The notes below the pieces were generated by a model. The model was given only the letters and a program-made list of their open reading frames with translations. It was not told the DNA's origin and searched no databases. The position numbers and the translations under genes were made by a program. Below are positions 33,270 to 43,500 of a stretch of 64,000 nucleotides of DNA, in pieces; position 1 is the first letter of the stretch; every line of letters starts with the position of its first letter. The DNA lies in assembly GCA_035304385.1 (NCBI GenBank), contig DATGQD010000036.1, positions 81,046 to 145,045 on the forward strand. Reading direction: 5' to 3'. This DNA comes from ZC4RG29 sp035304385 (GTDB taxonomy: Bacteria > Bacteroidota > Bacteroidia > Cytophagales > Cyclobacteriaceae).

Positions 33270-35360
33270 TCATTCGCCAATTACCAGGAATTCGACCCTA
33301 CGGTTCAGTTCCCGCCCTTCGCGTTCATCGTCGTTGCTGGCGAGGGGTCGATCTTCGCCATAGCCTGTCGCCTTGATGCGCCGGGCGTCGATGCCCTTGC
33401 CGGTAAGGAAGTCCTTCACCGCTTCAGCCCGCTTCCTGGAGAGGAACATGTTGTAGGCCTTCGCACCAATATTGTCCGTATGGCCGGATATCTCCACTTG
33501 TATGTTCGGGTTTTGCTGCATCATCCGCTCCAGCTTGTTCAACTCGTTATAGGATTCATTCTTGAAGGACCACTTGTCAAAGTCGAAATAGATGTTTCTC
33601 AATACACCGCTTACACCCACGGCAAGCTTGCGAAGGGATATGGTCCGGTTGATCGTTTGGGGTTCCGGTCCGGCGCCCGGAAGCCGTATCGTTTCGTTAA
33701 CGAAGACATAACCATCCAACTCAACCGAGAGCCGATATTCTTTTTCCTGCGGCCCGGCGACGGTAAAGTCGGTGACGCCGTTACCGGCACGGGCAGAAGC
33801 TACGATAATGTTATCGCGAAGACCCTGGAGGCGCACCCGGGCGTTGAGGGGCGATTGCGTTTCGGCATCAACCACCGACACCACGTAATGAACCGGCGCT
33901 GTTGCAGCAGGTTTATCCGGAGTTGTATCCGGTTCTTTTTCGGTCACCACAGGTTCGGTCACCACAGGTTCCGGGTCTTTCTCCACTGTTTCGTTTTGGG
34001 TGGTGTCAGCAGAAGCCAGGATGGGCGGCGTGTCCTTCAACCCCTCGGGGATGACAATCATATAGATGTCAGTATACCCCATGCCATCCTCCCGCACCGA
34101 AGAGTAATAGGCGCGTGTACCGTCTGCCGAGGCTACAAAATATACATCGTCATCAGGTGTGTTAATGGGATAACCCAGGTTTTCAGGATCACTCCATTCA
34201 TTGGTTTCAGGATCGAAAACCGACTTAAAGATGTCGTGACCTCCCATACCTTTGTGCCCCTTACTGCTAAAGTATAGGGTCATATTGTCCTGATCGATGA
34301 AGGGCCCTTCCTCGTCGAACTCGGTGTTGATCTTGGGGCCGAGATTCCGGACGTTCGTCCATTGGCCTTTACTATCAAGTGTTGCCCGGTAAATGTCGAT
34401 ACCACCGAAGCCGCCGGGCCGGTCGCTCGCGAAGTACAAGGTGCGTTCGTCCGATGAAATGGAAATGGACTTCTCGTTGAAGCTGGAGTTGATTATACCG
34501 GGCAGCGGGACCGGCTTACCCCACTCACCACTGGGATCACGTTCGCTATAGTAAATATCCCCTCCGTTATCGTCGTTGTAGATGAACAGCGTGTTACCGT
34601 CTTTGGAAAGCGCAAGGTTGGAGTTGTGGTAGGGCGTGTTGACCACCGGGCCAATGTTTCTGGCGCGTTCCCATGTGTCGCCCACTCTCTTGGATATGAA
34701 GATGTCTTCATAGGGTTTGTTATCCTCAAACACGTTTTCGTTGAGGTTGTCCTCCCTGCGCCTGGAGGTAAAGATGAGCTCGGTCTCGTCTCCGTTCAAA
34801 ACGGGTGCGTAGTCTTCATATTCCGAGTTTATTTCCCTGCCGATATTGACGATGGAGTAGTTGCCGGGGTTGGCGACAAACTCCATTCCGTTTTGACATT
34901 CGTAGATCGACCGCTCTACTACTGCCAGGTCAACCTTGTCGCGCCCTTGATAGTTGGGTTTTCCGGCAAGACGTTCCTTGTACATGTTGTAGTACTCGAT
35001 CGCTTTGTCGAAGTTGAGCCCCATCTGATAGCTCCTGCCGATCCAGTACTGGATATCGAATCGGTAGTTCGGATCTTGCCTGAAGACACGCAGGAAATAC
35101 TTTACGGCAAGGTCTTTTCCAATGGTCCGCATATGCAATTCACCCGCCTCGAAGTTTGCCCTGAGGAAAGTCGTGTCCAGGTCGGCGGCCCGAACCATAA
35201 TTTCACGTACGTCGTCATAAGCCATTGACCCTTCGATCATGCCTTCGGCGACTTCAACGTATTGCCTCGCCTGCTCTGGATCCTGTTCCTGGGCAAAGGA
35301 TGTGGAGATAAAAGCAAAAATCAGAGTCAAAAAAACCAGTACTCTAACGATACTGTACAT
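33270..35360 (-). CDS. TPR-PD40-CRD-OmpA protein with PorE architecture
   Basis: A 696-residue exported protein with a signal peptide cleaved after SFAQ. Order of domains: TPR-like repeats (25-190), a PD40 beta-propeller (195-440, with repeated FTSRR, FASDRPGGFGG, YFSSKGHKGMGGHDIF), a Pro/Glu/Thr linker, a carboxypeptidase-regulatory-like fold (515-600), and an OmpA C-terminal domain with ISGHTDNIGAKAYN that binds peptidoglycan. This is the domain set of PorE, a type IX secretion component, though PorE proper is a lipoprotein and this has no lipobox. Many PorE-like paralogs exist in the phylum, so the assignment is by architecture. I use ATG 35360; a TTG two codons upstream is less likely. 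Confidence 0.85.
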   Translation of the reverse strand: MYSIVRVLVFLTLIFAFISTSFAQEQDPEQARQYVEVAEGMIEGSMAYDDVREIMVRAADLDTTFLRANFEAGELHMRTIGKDLAVKYFLRVFRQDPNYRFDIQYWIGRSYQMGLNFDKAIEYYNMYKERLAGKPNYQGRDKVDLAVVERSIYECQNGMEFVANPGNYSIVNIGREINSEYEDYAPVLNGDETELIFTSRRREDNLNENVFEDNKPYEDIFISKRVGDTWERARNIGPVVNTPYHNSNLALSKDGNTLFIYNDDNGGDIYYSERDPSGEWGKPVPLPGIINSSFNEKSISISSDERTLYFASDRPGGFGGIDIYRATLDSKGQWTNVRNLGPKINTEFDEEGPFIDQDNMTLYFSSKGHKGMGGHDIFKSVFDPETNEWSDPENLGYPINTPDDDVYFVASADGTRAYYSSVREDGMGYTDIYMIVIPEGLKDTPPILASADTTQNETVEKDPEPVVTEPVVTEKEPDTTPDKPAATAPVHYVVSVVDAETQSPLNARVRLQGLRDNIIVASARAGNGVTDFTVAGPQEKEYRLSVELDGYVFVNETIRLPGAGPEPQTINRTISLRKLAVGVSGVLRNIYFDFDKWSFKNESYNELNKLERMMQQNPNIQVEISGHTDNIGAKAYNMFLSRKRAEAVKDFLTGKGIDARRIKATGYGEDRPLASNDDEREGRELNRRVEFLVIGE
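33939..33968. repeat. 15-bp tandem repeat inside the PorE-like gene
   Basis: TTCGGTCACCACAGG occurs twice back to back in the part encoding the Pro/Glu/Thr linker, giving a doubled VVTEP. Such an in-frame repeat can change linker length by slippage without breaking the frame. Confidence 0.7.
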
Positions 35361-35530
35361 TGTCAAAAAATATTTAACAATAAAATTATATCAAAAAAAC
35401 GTACGATAGGTGCCAATATAGAAAAAACTGGCGATTTAGCAGCGTATTTTAAATGCGTAAACTCGCCCAACCTTACATTCTTAGTATTTTGGGGTTCAAT
35501 CATTACTTTAATCATTTAAGCCCGGTAACG

Positions 35531-36130
35531 ATGGAAATCCGGAAGGCAGTTTTCGTTACCAGCAGTGATCATTACAGCAAATGCCCGGAGCCGGACAGGC
35601 CCGAATTTGCCTTTATCGGACGCTCAAATTCCGGCAAATCCTCACTGATCAATATGCTGGTACAGCGTAAGAATCTGGCGAAGACATCCCAACGTCCGGG
35701 GAAGACCCGGACCATTAACCATTTCCTGATCGACGATACCTGGTATCTGGTCGACCTTCCCGGTTATGGATATGCGGCGGTGAGCAAAGAGATGAAAAAG
35801 GGATGGGGACCTATGATCGAACAATACCTGTTGAAGCGGGAAAACCTGTATGCGCTATTTGTTCTGCTTGACGCACGTCATCCCCTTCAAAAGATCGACG
35901 CAGATTTCATTTTGTGGGCGGGTCGTGCCGGCATTCCACTCTGCCTGGTGCTGACCAAAGCTGACAAGCTGTCGGCAAATGGGCTAGCCGCCAGGCGTGC
36001 TGCCATTCGCAAAGATCTCTTGGAAATCTGGGAAGAGTTGCCGCCCTTTGTGGTAACGTCATCGGTACGGAAGACCGGCCGCGACGAACTTTTGTCGATC
36101 ATAGCCGATGCTATTAGCAAAAAAGCGTAA
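35531..36130 (+). CDS. engB: EngB/YihA ribosome assembly GTPase
   Basis: EngB is an essential GTPase that assists large ribosomal subunit assembly. The start at ATG 35531 gives MEIRKAVFVTSSDHYSKCP, which matches the family; 26 further codons upstream are open but unlike it. The 199-residue protein has G1 GRSNSGKSS, G2 region with TSQRPGKTRTIN, G3 DLPGYGYA and G4 TKADK, in normal order. It is divergent from the PorE-like gene and followed by a DUF5606 gene 87 bases downstream. Confidence 0.96.
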   Translation: MEIRKAVFVTSSDHYSKCPEPDRPEFAFIGRSNSGKSSLINMLVQRKNLAKTSQRPGKTRTINHFLIDDTWYLVDLPGYGYAAVSKEMKKGWGPMIEQYLLKRENLYALFVLLDARHPLQKIDADFILWAGRAGIPLCLVLTKADKLSANGLAARRAAIRKDLLEIWEELPPFVVTSSVRKTGRDELLSIIADAISKKA

Positions 36131-36217
36131 ACTTTCACTGCGCACACAAATTATGGTGAAGACGGCAAGGTTTTTTCCTAATGATATGTTTAGTTTGCGG
36201 CCCAACCGGATTCAGGT

Positions 36218-36655
36218 ATGACACTATCGCAGATTGCAAGCATTTCCGGAAAAGGAGGACTTTTTAAAGTGCTGGCCCCGACCAAGTCGGCCATCGTTCT
36301 GGAATCTTTAGACGACGCAAAAGCCCGCACCGTCGCTACGGCGCATCACAGGGTTTCCCTGTTGCACGAAATTTCCATCTACACCACCGATAAAGAAGGT
36401 ACGGTTCCCCTGGGTGACGTCTTGAAAAAAATGTACGCAGAGTTCGGCGACGATCCCGGCGTCGACGGCAATTCGGATCCCGCGGAACTAAAGGCATTCC
36501 TGAAATCGGTCCTGCCCAACTACGACGAATCGCGCGTATACGTCTCTGATATCAAGAAGCTCGTAAAGTGGTACGCCATTCTGCTGCAACATGCTCCGGA
36601 GACGCTCCGTGAGGATGCCGGGGAAGACAGTGCAAACCAGGAGAAGGAAGGATAG
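36218..36655 (+). CDS. DUF5606 domain protein
   Basis: A 145-residue cytoplasmic protein. The N-terminus LSQIASISGKGGLFKVLAPT and the following AIVLESLDDAKARTVATAHH match DUF5606, a Bacteroidota family with no known function. The middle has an acidic helix (VPLGDVLKKMYAEFG) and the C-terminus a helix-turn-helix-like stretch, VYVSDIKKLVKWYAILLQH, then a charged tail. Upstream lies TTTAGTTTG, one base short of a -7 box. It converges with the aspartate kinase gene 41 bases away. Confidence 0.85.
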   Translation: MTLSQIASISGKGGLFKVLAPTKSAIVLESLDDAKARTVATAHHRVSLLHEISIYTTDKEGTVPLGDVLKKMYAEFGDDPGVDGNSDPAELKAFLKSVLPNYDESRVYVSDIKKLVKWYAILLQHAPETLREDAGEDSANQEKEG

Positions 36656-36696
36656 ACAGCTGGAGAGACCCCCGATCGTGCGTCTCGAAACATAGG

Positions 36697-37947
36697 CTAC
36701 CGCCATCCACGGACCAACACTTGAAGCGTCGATCGCGAGACTTGCTCAAGAAGCACACCGTCTAATTTCCGGTATTTCTCAAAGCTGGTAGCGTCATAGT
36801 TCTTCACGGTAATCAGCGTCAATCCCGCGTTGTAATAAACTTCGAAGGTCTTTTGTAGTTCGCAAATGAGTGCGGAGAGGCGCGACTCACGGAAGTCGAT
36901 GCAAAACGAAAATGATATGGCCGAATTCTGCATCACGTTGATGTGAATACCAAGCGACGACAGCTGATTGAAGATCAGGCTTATCTGTTCTTCACTCATA
37001 AACGTGTAGTCGGTTACCCTGCACGATATCAGGCACTGATTGTCCTTAAACACGACCAGCGGAGGGAGGCGGGGTATCCGACACTTATGGATAACCGTCC
37101 CGGGAAGCGACGGATTATCGAAGCTTTTCACATAGAGCGGAATACCTGCATTAGCCAACGGTTTTATGGTTTTGGGATGGATAACCGATGCGCCATAGTA
37201 CGTCATCTCAGCAGCTTCCTGGTAGGGCAACTCCGAAAAGACCACCGGATCAGGTAATCGCTTAGGGTCGGCACTCATAACGCCCGGCACATCCTTCCAT
37301 ATCGTGACCGAACGCGCAGACACTGAAGACGCGAAGATCGCGGCGGTGTAGTCTGATCCTTCCCTACCTAACGTCGTCGTCAGCCCGGAGGGTGCTTTCC
37401 CGATGAAACCCTGAGTCAGGACGATCTTGTCCCTCAGGACGGGCTTAAGTTCTGCGACCTTCTTTCGCGTCAACTCCCAGTCGACCTTCCCTTCGCGAAA
37501 TGTTTCATCGGTGGAAATGAAGTTCCGCGCATCCATCCATAGGGCGGGCAGTCCTTCCTGCAACGCCATATGATGAACGATCGTTGAAGAGATGAGTTCG
37601 CCGTAGGGAATAATCTGATCGTATGCCGTGTCATAGGGATGCGTTTCTTCCAGGGTTTCAAGTGCCCTTTCGAACAGCAACTCTACCGCTTCAAATACGC
37701 CGCTGCCCGGCTGGAAGAGGTCCCGCATAACATCCATGTGGTATTGCCGTAATCCCTGGAAAGCCGGACCCACCACCCCGGTTTCCCGATGATGATCGAA
37801 TATCCGCTCCAGTACGTTTGTCGTCTTCCCCATGGCCGACACGACAATGATCAGGGGTGGTTGTCCCTTGCTCCTGACGATGTCGATCATATTCCGGATA
37901 GACGCCGAGTCTTTGAGCGATGCTCCTCCGAACTTGAATACTCTCAT
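36697..37947 (-). CDS. lysC: Aspartate kinase
   Basis: Aspartate kinase phosphorylates aspartate, the entry to lysine, threonine and methionine synthesis. The 416-residue protein starts with VFKFGGASLKDSASIRN. It has the catalytic GFIGKAPSGLTTTLGREGSD and WKDVPGVMSADPK regions, then C-terminal ACT-type sequence (ISCRVTDYTFMSEEQISLIF) that would bind an end product. It is monofunctional; no homoserine dehydrogenase is fused. It ends before a spacer that it shares with the divergent fbp gene. Feedback inhibition by lysine or threonine is likely for the family but cannot be decided here. Confidence 0.94.
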   Translation of the reverse strand: MRVFKFGGASLKDSASIRNMIDIVRSKGQPPLIIVVSAMGKTTNVLERIFDHHRETGVVGPAFQGLRQYHMDVMRDLFQPGSGVFEAVELLFERALETLEETHPYDTAYDQIIPYGELISSTIVHHMALQEGLPALWMDARNFISTDETFREGKVDWELTRKKVAELKPVLRDKIVLTQGFIGKAPSGLTTTLGREGSDYTAAIFASSVSARSVTIWKDVPGVMSADPKRLPDPVVFSELPYQEAAEMTYYGASVIHPKTIKPLANAGIPLYVKSFDNPSLPGTVIHKCRIPRLPPLVVFKDNQCLISCRVTDYTFMSEEQISLIFNQLSSLGIHINVMQNSAISFSFCIDFRESRLSALICELQKTFEVYYNAGLTLITVKNYDATSFEKYRKLDGVLLEQVSRSTLQVLVRGWR

Positions 37948-38028
37948 GAGAATGTATGTGGCACACCCATTGGTGGGAATTACGTATAATCGTGGTAAAG
38001 ATCCACCGTTAACCGCAATTCAACAAGT

Positions 38029-39018
38029 ATGGAACAGTCAAGAATAGCCATCCCCATCGGAACCGCTCTCGATCGGTTCATAAAGAACAACCAGGGCCAA
38101 TTTCCGTACGCCAGCGGCGAGCTATCGCAACTGCTGCGCGACCTGGCGCTAGCTTCGAAGGTCGTGAACAGGGAGGTGAACAAGGCCGGATTGATCGACA
38201 TCATGGGCCCTATGGGGTCGGTGAATACCACCGGCGAACAACAACAAAAACTCGATGTGCTCGCTAACATCCGGTTCACACGTGCGCTTACAAAGGGAGG
38301 GGAAGCCTGTGCCATCATCTCGGAGGAGACCGAATCCTTCACCGATCTGCAAAATGAAGGCAAGTATGTTATCGCCATCGATCCCCTTGACGGATCGTCC
38401 AACATCGATGTCAATGTATCCATCGGCACTATTTTCTCCATCTATCGGCGGAAGACTTCAATTGGAAGCCCGATAAGCGACGAAGATATCCTGCAGCCCG
38501 GCGATGAACAGGTCGCCGCGGGGTACATTCTGTACGGGTCGTCCACTATGCTGGTCTACACTACCGGCCACGGTGTCAATGGCTTCACCTTCGAGCCCAC
38601 CCTGGGTGAGTACGTGCTGTCTCATCCCGACATGATCATTCCGGAAGACGGTACTACCTACTCCATTAACGAGGGTATGGCGAATCACTTCCCGGAACAC
38701 GTTAAGCAATACGTGCAGTTCTGCAAGGACAACGATTACCGGGCGCGGTACATCGGTTCCCTGGTGGCCGACTTCCATCGGAACCTCCTGAAAGGCGGGA
38801 TATACATATACCCTTCTACAAAAAAAGATCCCGAGGGCAAACTACGGCTCATGTACGAATGCAATGCGCTCGCCTTTCTTGCAGAACAGGCGGGGGGTGA
38901 GGCCACAGACGGTCAACGGCGCATCTTGTCCATTCAGCCGAAAAGCCTCCACCAGCGCACACCGTTGTTTATTGGATCGAAGAATATGGTGCAGCGCGCG
39001 GGCCTGCGCGATAGGTGA
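38029..39018 (+). CDS. fbp: Fructose-1,6-bisphosphatase, class I
   Basis: FBPase hydrolyses fructose 1,6-bisphosphate to fructose 6-phosphate in gluconeogenesis. The 329-residue protein has the metal site DPLDGSSNIDVNVSIGTIFS and the acidic cluster IISEETESF. The substrate loops RYIGSLVADFHRNLLKGGIY and GKLRLMYECNALAFLAEQAG are also present, all diagnostic for class I. Length and start at ATG 38029 fit. It is divergent from aspartate kinase and converges with the rubredoxin fusion 11 bases downstream. Allosteric AMP control is possible in class I enzymes but the N-terminal site cannot be judged. Confidence 0.96.
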   Translation: MEQSRIAIPIGTALDRFIKNNQGQFPYASGELSQLLRDLALASKVVNREVNKAGLIDIMGPMGSVNTTGEQQQKLDVLANIRFTRALTKGGEACAIISEETESFTDLQNEGKYVIAIDPLDGSSNIDVNVSIGTIFSIYRRKTSIGSPISDEDILQPGDEQVAAGYILYGSSTMLVYTTGHGVNGFTFEPTLGEYVLSHPDMIIPEDGTTYSINEGMANHFPEHVKQYVQFCKDNDYRARYIGSLVADFHRNLLKGGIYIYPSTKKDPEGKLRLMYECNALAFLAEQAGGEATDGQRRILSIQPKSLHQRTPLFIGSKNMVQRAGLRDR

Positions 39019-39029
39019 TGATGGATGAC

Positions 39030-40463
39030 CTACCGTGCACCTACCGGTCGAAAGTCGTCCTTGGGACTGTCACACACATGGCACGTATAAGATTCGGGCA
39101 AATCTTCGAAGGGAACTCCGGGAGGAATGTCGGCGAAAGGATCACCATAGGTCTTATCATAGATCGTAAGACAGTTGGTACACTGATAGCTGGTGGATAC
39201 ACCATAGGAGGCGCCGGTCTTTGCGCCCGGTGAGGCGGGCTCGCGCTCTGGATTCAACTGCCGGAAATACAGCTTGCTCAACTCGATAAGCAGAGCCGGG
39301 ATAACCTCCTTGCGAACGTTGTGTGCGTATACCTGGTACACGATGTTGTTGGGATTGAAGTCGCGCGCATACAGTATGTTGTAACGCTCGGTATTCTCGA
39401 TCGAATTGTTCTTCTCTATCACAATGGAGGTAAAGAAAAACATGTCGCGTTTCGTCTTGATCGTAAAGGTTAACCCGTGCGTACTGATGTCTTGCTGATC
39501 GAGTTCTCTTACGAGGAAGCGCTTAAGTTCCAGGGCTTCGTTGTCGATCACCGGGAGGTGCCAGTTGAGTTCGAGTGACGAATGTCGTTCGTTGATCCCG
39601 AACTTACCCATTAGCTTTTCCCAACGTATCCGGTCGGCTGATTTGATCCCCTTGATCACGAAGGCCTTCCAGGGGATAATGTTGATCTTCGGCACATTGG
39701 TGTCCTGGCACAGACGGCATGCAGCGCTCATGAAGTCAGTATCGTAACGGTTATTACGCCAATAGAGTCCCAGCGAATACAGGTTGTTCAACATGGCGTT
39801 AAGACCCTCATAGTACGGCATGATGGTATCCGGATACGCGAGCACTTCACGGATCGGTCGGTACGTAATTCGGCCTTTAGCCTGAACGAGCGCAAACAGA
39901 TCGTTCACGGAAGCGGTTGGAGAACTCAGGACCAGGTCCTCCAGTATCCGTGCAATTTTGGCGATGTCCTGGGTGAATATCAGGTTGGGCCAGCATTCAA
40001 CACGATTGCCATTGCGGATGTACAGATACCAGTAGTTTTCCTCACGCGAAGCGATGAAGTTGAGTTCACCTGTAAATAGCGGTACGATACTTTGTGCCGG
40101 GTCTACGATGTTGATCTTTAACCTCGGCCTGAAGTCGAAATTGTCGATGACAAAATGATAGGTATCCTCCTTGACCCAGGGAGTGGTTTCGGCGATGTGT
40201 ACGGCGGCGTAGGAACTGACGATGTTCTGGTATTCCGATTGATCGCTGCCGACTTCATAGTCGATGCCGATAGCACGAAATGTACCTGTCAGGAAGTTGG
40301 CGTCGGCGCCGTTGGATGGAAACATGATATCCTGACGTGAACCGAACATGACGTATCGGTTTCCCAGCTTCCTGGAGATCCCGATGATCCGAAGCAAGTC
40401 CGCTGGAGAGAGAATCCCTCCCCTGACAAATGCCCGGATCAAATCGCGCTTCCTGGTCTCCAT
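39030..40463 (-). CDS. Siroheme-reductase-like scaffold fused to rubredoxin
   Basis: A 477-residue protein. The C-terminal 55 residues are a rubredoxin: YQCTNCLTIYDKTYGDP, then YTCHVCDSPKDDFRPV, with both CxxC iron ligands. The N-terminal 400 residues resemble the ferredoxin-like half-domains of nitrite/sulfite reductases (ILSPADLLRIIGISRKLGN, RYVMFGSRQDIMF). They lack the four cysteines that bind the 4Fe-4S-siroheme centre; only CRLC remains near residue 250. It therefore probably does not reduce nitrite itself and may bind or shuttle electrons. It lies directly downstream of the nitrate reductase fusion in the same orientation, so a redox role in nitrate reduction is the best guess. Confidence 0.8.
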   Translation of the reverse strand: METRKRDLIRAFVRGGILSPADLLRIIGISRKLGNRYVMFGSRQDIMFPSNGADANFLTGTFRAIGIDYEVGSDQSEYQNIVSSYAAVHIAETTPWVKEDTYHFVIDNFDFRPRLKINIVDPAQSIVPLFTGELNFIASREENYWYLYIRNGNRVECWPNLIFTQDIAKIARILEDLVLSSPTASVNDLFALVQAKGRITYRPIREVLAYPDTIMPYYEGLNAMLNNLYSLGLYWRNNRYDTDFMSAACRLCQDTNVPKINIIPWKAFVIKGIKSADRIRWEKLMGKFGINERHSSLELNWHLPVIDNEALELKRFLVRELDQQDISTHGLTFTIKTKRDMFFFTSIVIEKNNSIENTERYNILYARDFNPNNIVYQVYAHNVRKEVIPALLIELSKLYFRQLNPEREPASPGAKTGASYGVSTSYQCTNCLTIYDKTYGDPFADIPPGVPFEDLPESYTCHVCDSPKDDFRPVGAR

Positions 40464-40536
40464 ATCAGGTCATGCTCGCTGTCAAAAATGAATAATTTTT
40501 CTGAAGGCAAAAGCATCTTTCAACGCACATCTTTTT

Positions 40537-43500
40537 TCAAACGTTTACGGTCGATAGTTGTACGATGCGTTGCACCTCGGGTTTACAACTTCCACACCCA
40601 TAACCCGCGCCGGAGACTTTGCAAATCTCCTCCAAAGTAGAACATCCCGACTGCATTAACCGGAGCAGATTGCCTTCACCTACCTGGTTGCACGAACACA
40701 CGAGCCGCCCCACTACGGGATCAGACGTTTTACCGGACCGCAGCAATTTCAAACGACGATCCGATAATTCAACCCTGCTTTCGATCAGTGACTTAAACTC
40801 CGCGAACTCCGACTTATCGCCAATCAAAATGGCGCCCACCAGGCGGTCGTCCTTCACGATGCATTTCTTGTAATAGCGCATGGCCCGATCGATAAACAGG
40901 ATCTCCTCGTATCCACTTCCTCCCGCCGGGGCTTCGGCCATACCGATGGAACACAAATCAAGATCGGAGAACTTCAGGATGTTCATAAAGACTGCGCCGT
41001 CGAACCGACTCACCAGGTCGCCATTGAGATAGGCCGCCACCACATCGGCTTGCTTTTCGGCGGCGGAGGTGATGCCATAGAGCTTGCCATCGTGCTCGGC
41101 GATTTCACCCATAGCAAAGATGTCCGGATCATTGGTTTGCAAATAATCGTTGACGAGAATACCACGCCCCAGTTCCAACCCGGAGTCAGCCACAAACTCA
41201 ACATTGGGTCGCGTACCCACCGCGTAAATCACGCTGTCAGCAGCGATCGTTTTCCCACTCTTGAGACTGGCCAGCAAGGTGCCGCGTGTTCCTACGGGGT
41301 CGATGTGTTGCACTTCGTCGTTGAGGTGTACCCTTATGCCTTTCTCTTCCACAAAATCGAGCAACAGTTCCCCCGCCAGCGCGTCGATCTGCCGCTCCAT
41401 CAGCCGGCTGCCCAGGTGGACAATGGAAACGTCAACGTTGCACTCCCGCAACGAGGCCGCGAGCTCCAGGCCGAGCAGCCCCCCTCCTATGACGAGTATC
41501 TCTCCTCCGGGTCGGATGCGCTTTTTCAGCTCATCGGCATCGCGCCGTGTTCGCATGGTAAAAACACCGGGAAGGTGCATGGGCGCTTCCTTCGGAACGT
41601 TGGCCCTGCTGCCTGTGGCCAGGATCAGTTTGTCGTAACGGTGCGACTGCCCATTCTCATCGACGACCGTTTTGCGGTGCCGGTTAATACCGATGATCTC
41701 GGTACCCGAATGCAGTGTTATGTTAAGTCGCGCCAATTCATTCGCCGTCAACTTCTGTAGTCTGGGCCAGGCAAGCATACCGCTGATGTATTCAGGCAGC
41801 AGGACGCGGTTATAGAAGCTGTCCTCCTCCCTGGAAAAAATGTGTATTTCATCGTCGTGATTGAGCCCACGGTGACTCATTACGAAACGGTAAGCCGCAG
41901 CACCGGCACCCACCACGACAATTTTTTCCGGTGGCCGACGGAATTTCTTTACCTCTACCCTCGAGAACTTAAAGTCGGGTTCTTTGGATATGGGATCAAC
42001 CCTGGGTGAAGTAAGGTTGTTGGCGCGCACCAGTTCAGCGGTAAGGATCTTTCCCCAATGCATCGGCAGGAACACGACGCCCTTTCGGATGCTGTCCGTA
42101 ACACGGGCGCTCACGCGCGCCTCTCCCCACTCGTTCTCTACAGCGACAATGTCGCCTTCCTCGATTCCCCGGGTGGCCGCATCGTCGGGGTGGATCTGAA
42201 GGAATGGTCCGTCTATGTGCTGTCGGAGCTTATTCACCTTCCCTGTTTTTGTCATCGTATGCCACTGATCGCGGATGCGACCTGTGGTCATTACCAGCGG
42301 ATAATTCGGATCGGAATTCGAAGGGACATCCCCGGAAGTTGGAGGTAAGTCAGAAAAACGCGCTCTTCCATCCGGTGTGTAGAATTTACCATCGCCAAAC
42401 AACCGCGACGTGCCGGGATGTTCCGGTTCAGGAACAGGCCATTGAAGTGATCCGGATTCCTTCAGGCGCTCATAGGTGACGCCGCTGACATCGAGGTTTG
42501 TCCCACGGGTAAGCAAGGCATGCTCTGCGAAGATGTCGGCAGGGGAAGTATAGTCGAATCCCGGAAAGCCCATGGCCCTTGCGAACATGCAGAGGATCTC
42601 CGCATCGGGAAGCGCTTCTCCGGGCGGATCCAGGATCTTGGATAAGTGTGTGATGCGGCGTTCCGAGTTGGTCATGGTGCCCTCCTTTTCCATGTGACCG
42701 GCAGCCGGCAGGATAAGGTCGGCGAATTCCAGGGTATCCGATTTCCGTGAGATGTCTTGCACGACAACAAACCGGGCCTTACGCAGTGCGGCGGAAGCAC
42801 GGTTTAGGTCGGGCAGGCTGACCATGGGATTGGTACAGACGATCCACAAAGCTTTCAGCCTGCCGTCTTCAAGTGCCTGCACCATTTCCGTGGCAGTCAG
42901 TCCCGGCCTGGCCGAAATGTTCTGGACACCCCAGAATCTGGCCACCTCCTCCCGATGGCCCGGGTTGGTAATGGAACGATGGGCGGCGAGCATGGTAGCG
43001 AGGCCACCCACTTCGCGGCCACCCATGGCGTTAGGCTGGCCGGTAAGCGAGAAGGGTCCTGAACCCGGCCTGCCGATGTGACCCGTGACGAGATTGAGGC
43101 TGACCAGGGCGAGATTCTTCTTCACGCCGACGGCGCTCTGATTCAGGCCCATGGCCCAAAGTGTGAGAAAGCCCCTGGCACCACCTATCCAGGAGGCGGC
43201 GGTCCTGATGTCATCTATGGAGATACCACAGATCTGCGCTGCTTCCTCCACCGGTGTTGCAAACACGGCATCTCTGTATGATTCGAACCCTGAAGTATGG
43301 TCGGCGATGAATTGATAATCCACGTCTCCGTTCTCTATCAACACCCGTGCTATGGCATTGTAAAGCCATACATCGGTCCCGGGCATAATGGCAAGGTGCA
43401 GGTCGGCGAGCGAGGCGCTATCCGTTTTGCGCGGATCCACGACGATAATCCTGACATCAGGATTTTCCTGTTTGTGCTTTTCGAGTCGCCGGAACAGGAT

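Noticed and set aside
33480..34277. 265-codon plus-strand open frame
   Set aside because: It is antisense to the CRD and OmpA part of the PorE-like gene.
35262..35519. 85-codon plus-strand open frame ahead of engB
   Set aside because: It overlaps the start of the PorE-like gene and the promoter region; no similarity.
37979..37990. Single TACGTA between lysC and fbp
   Set aside because: It lacks the second heptamer at 7-2-7 spacing found at the nitrate genes, so it is probably chance.
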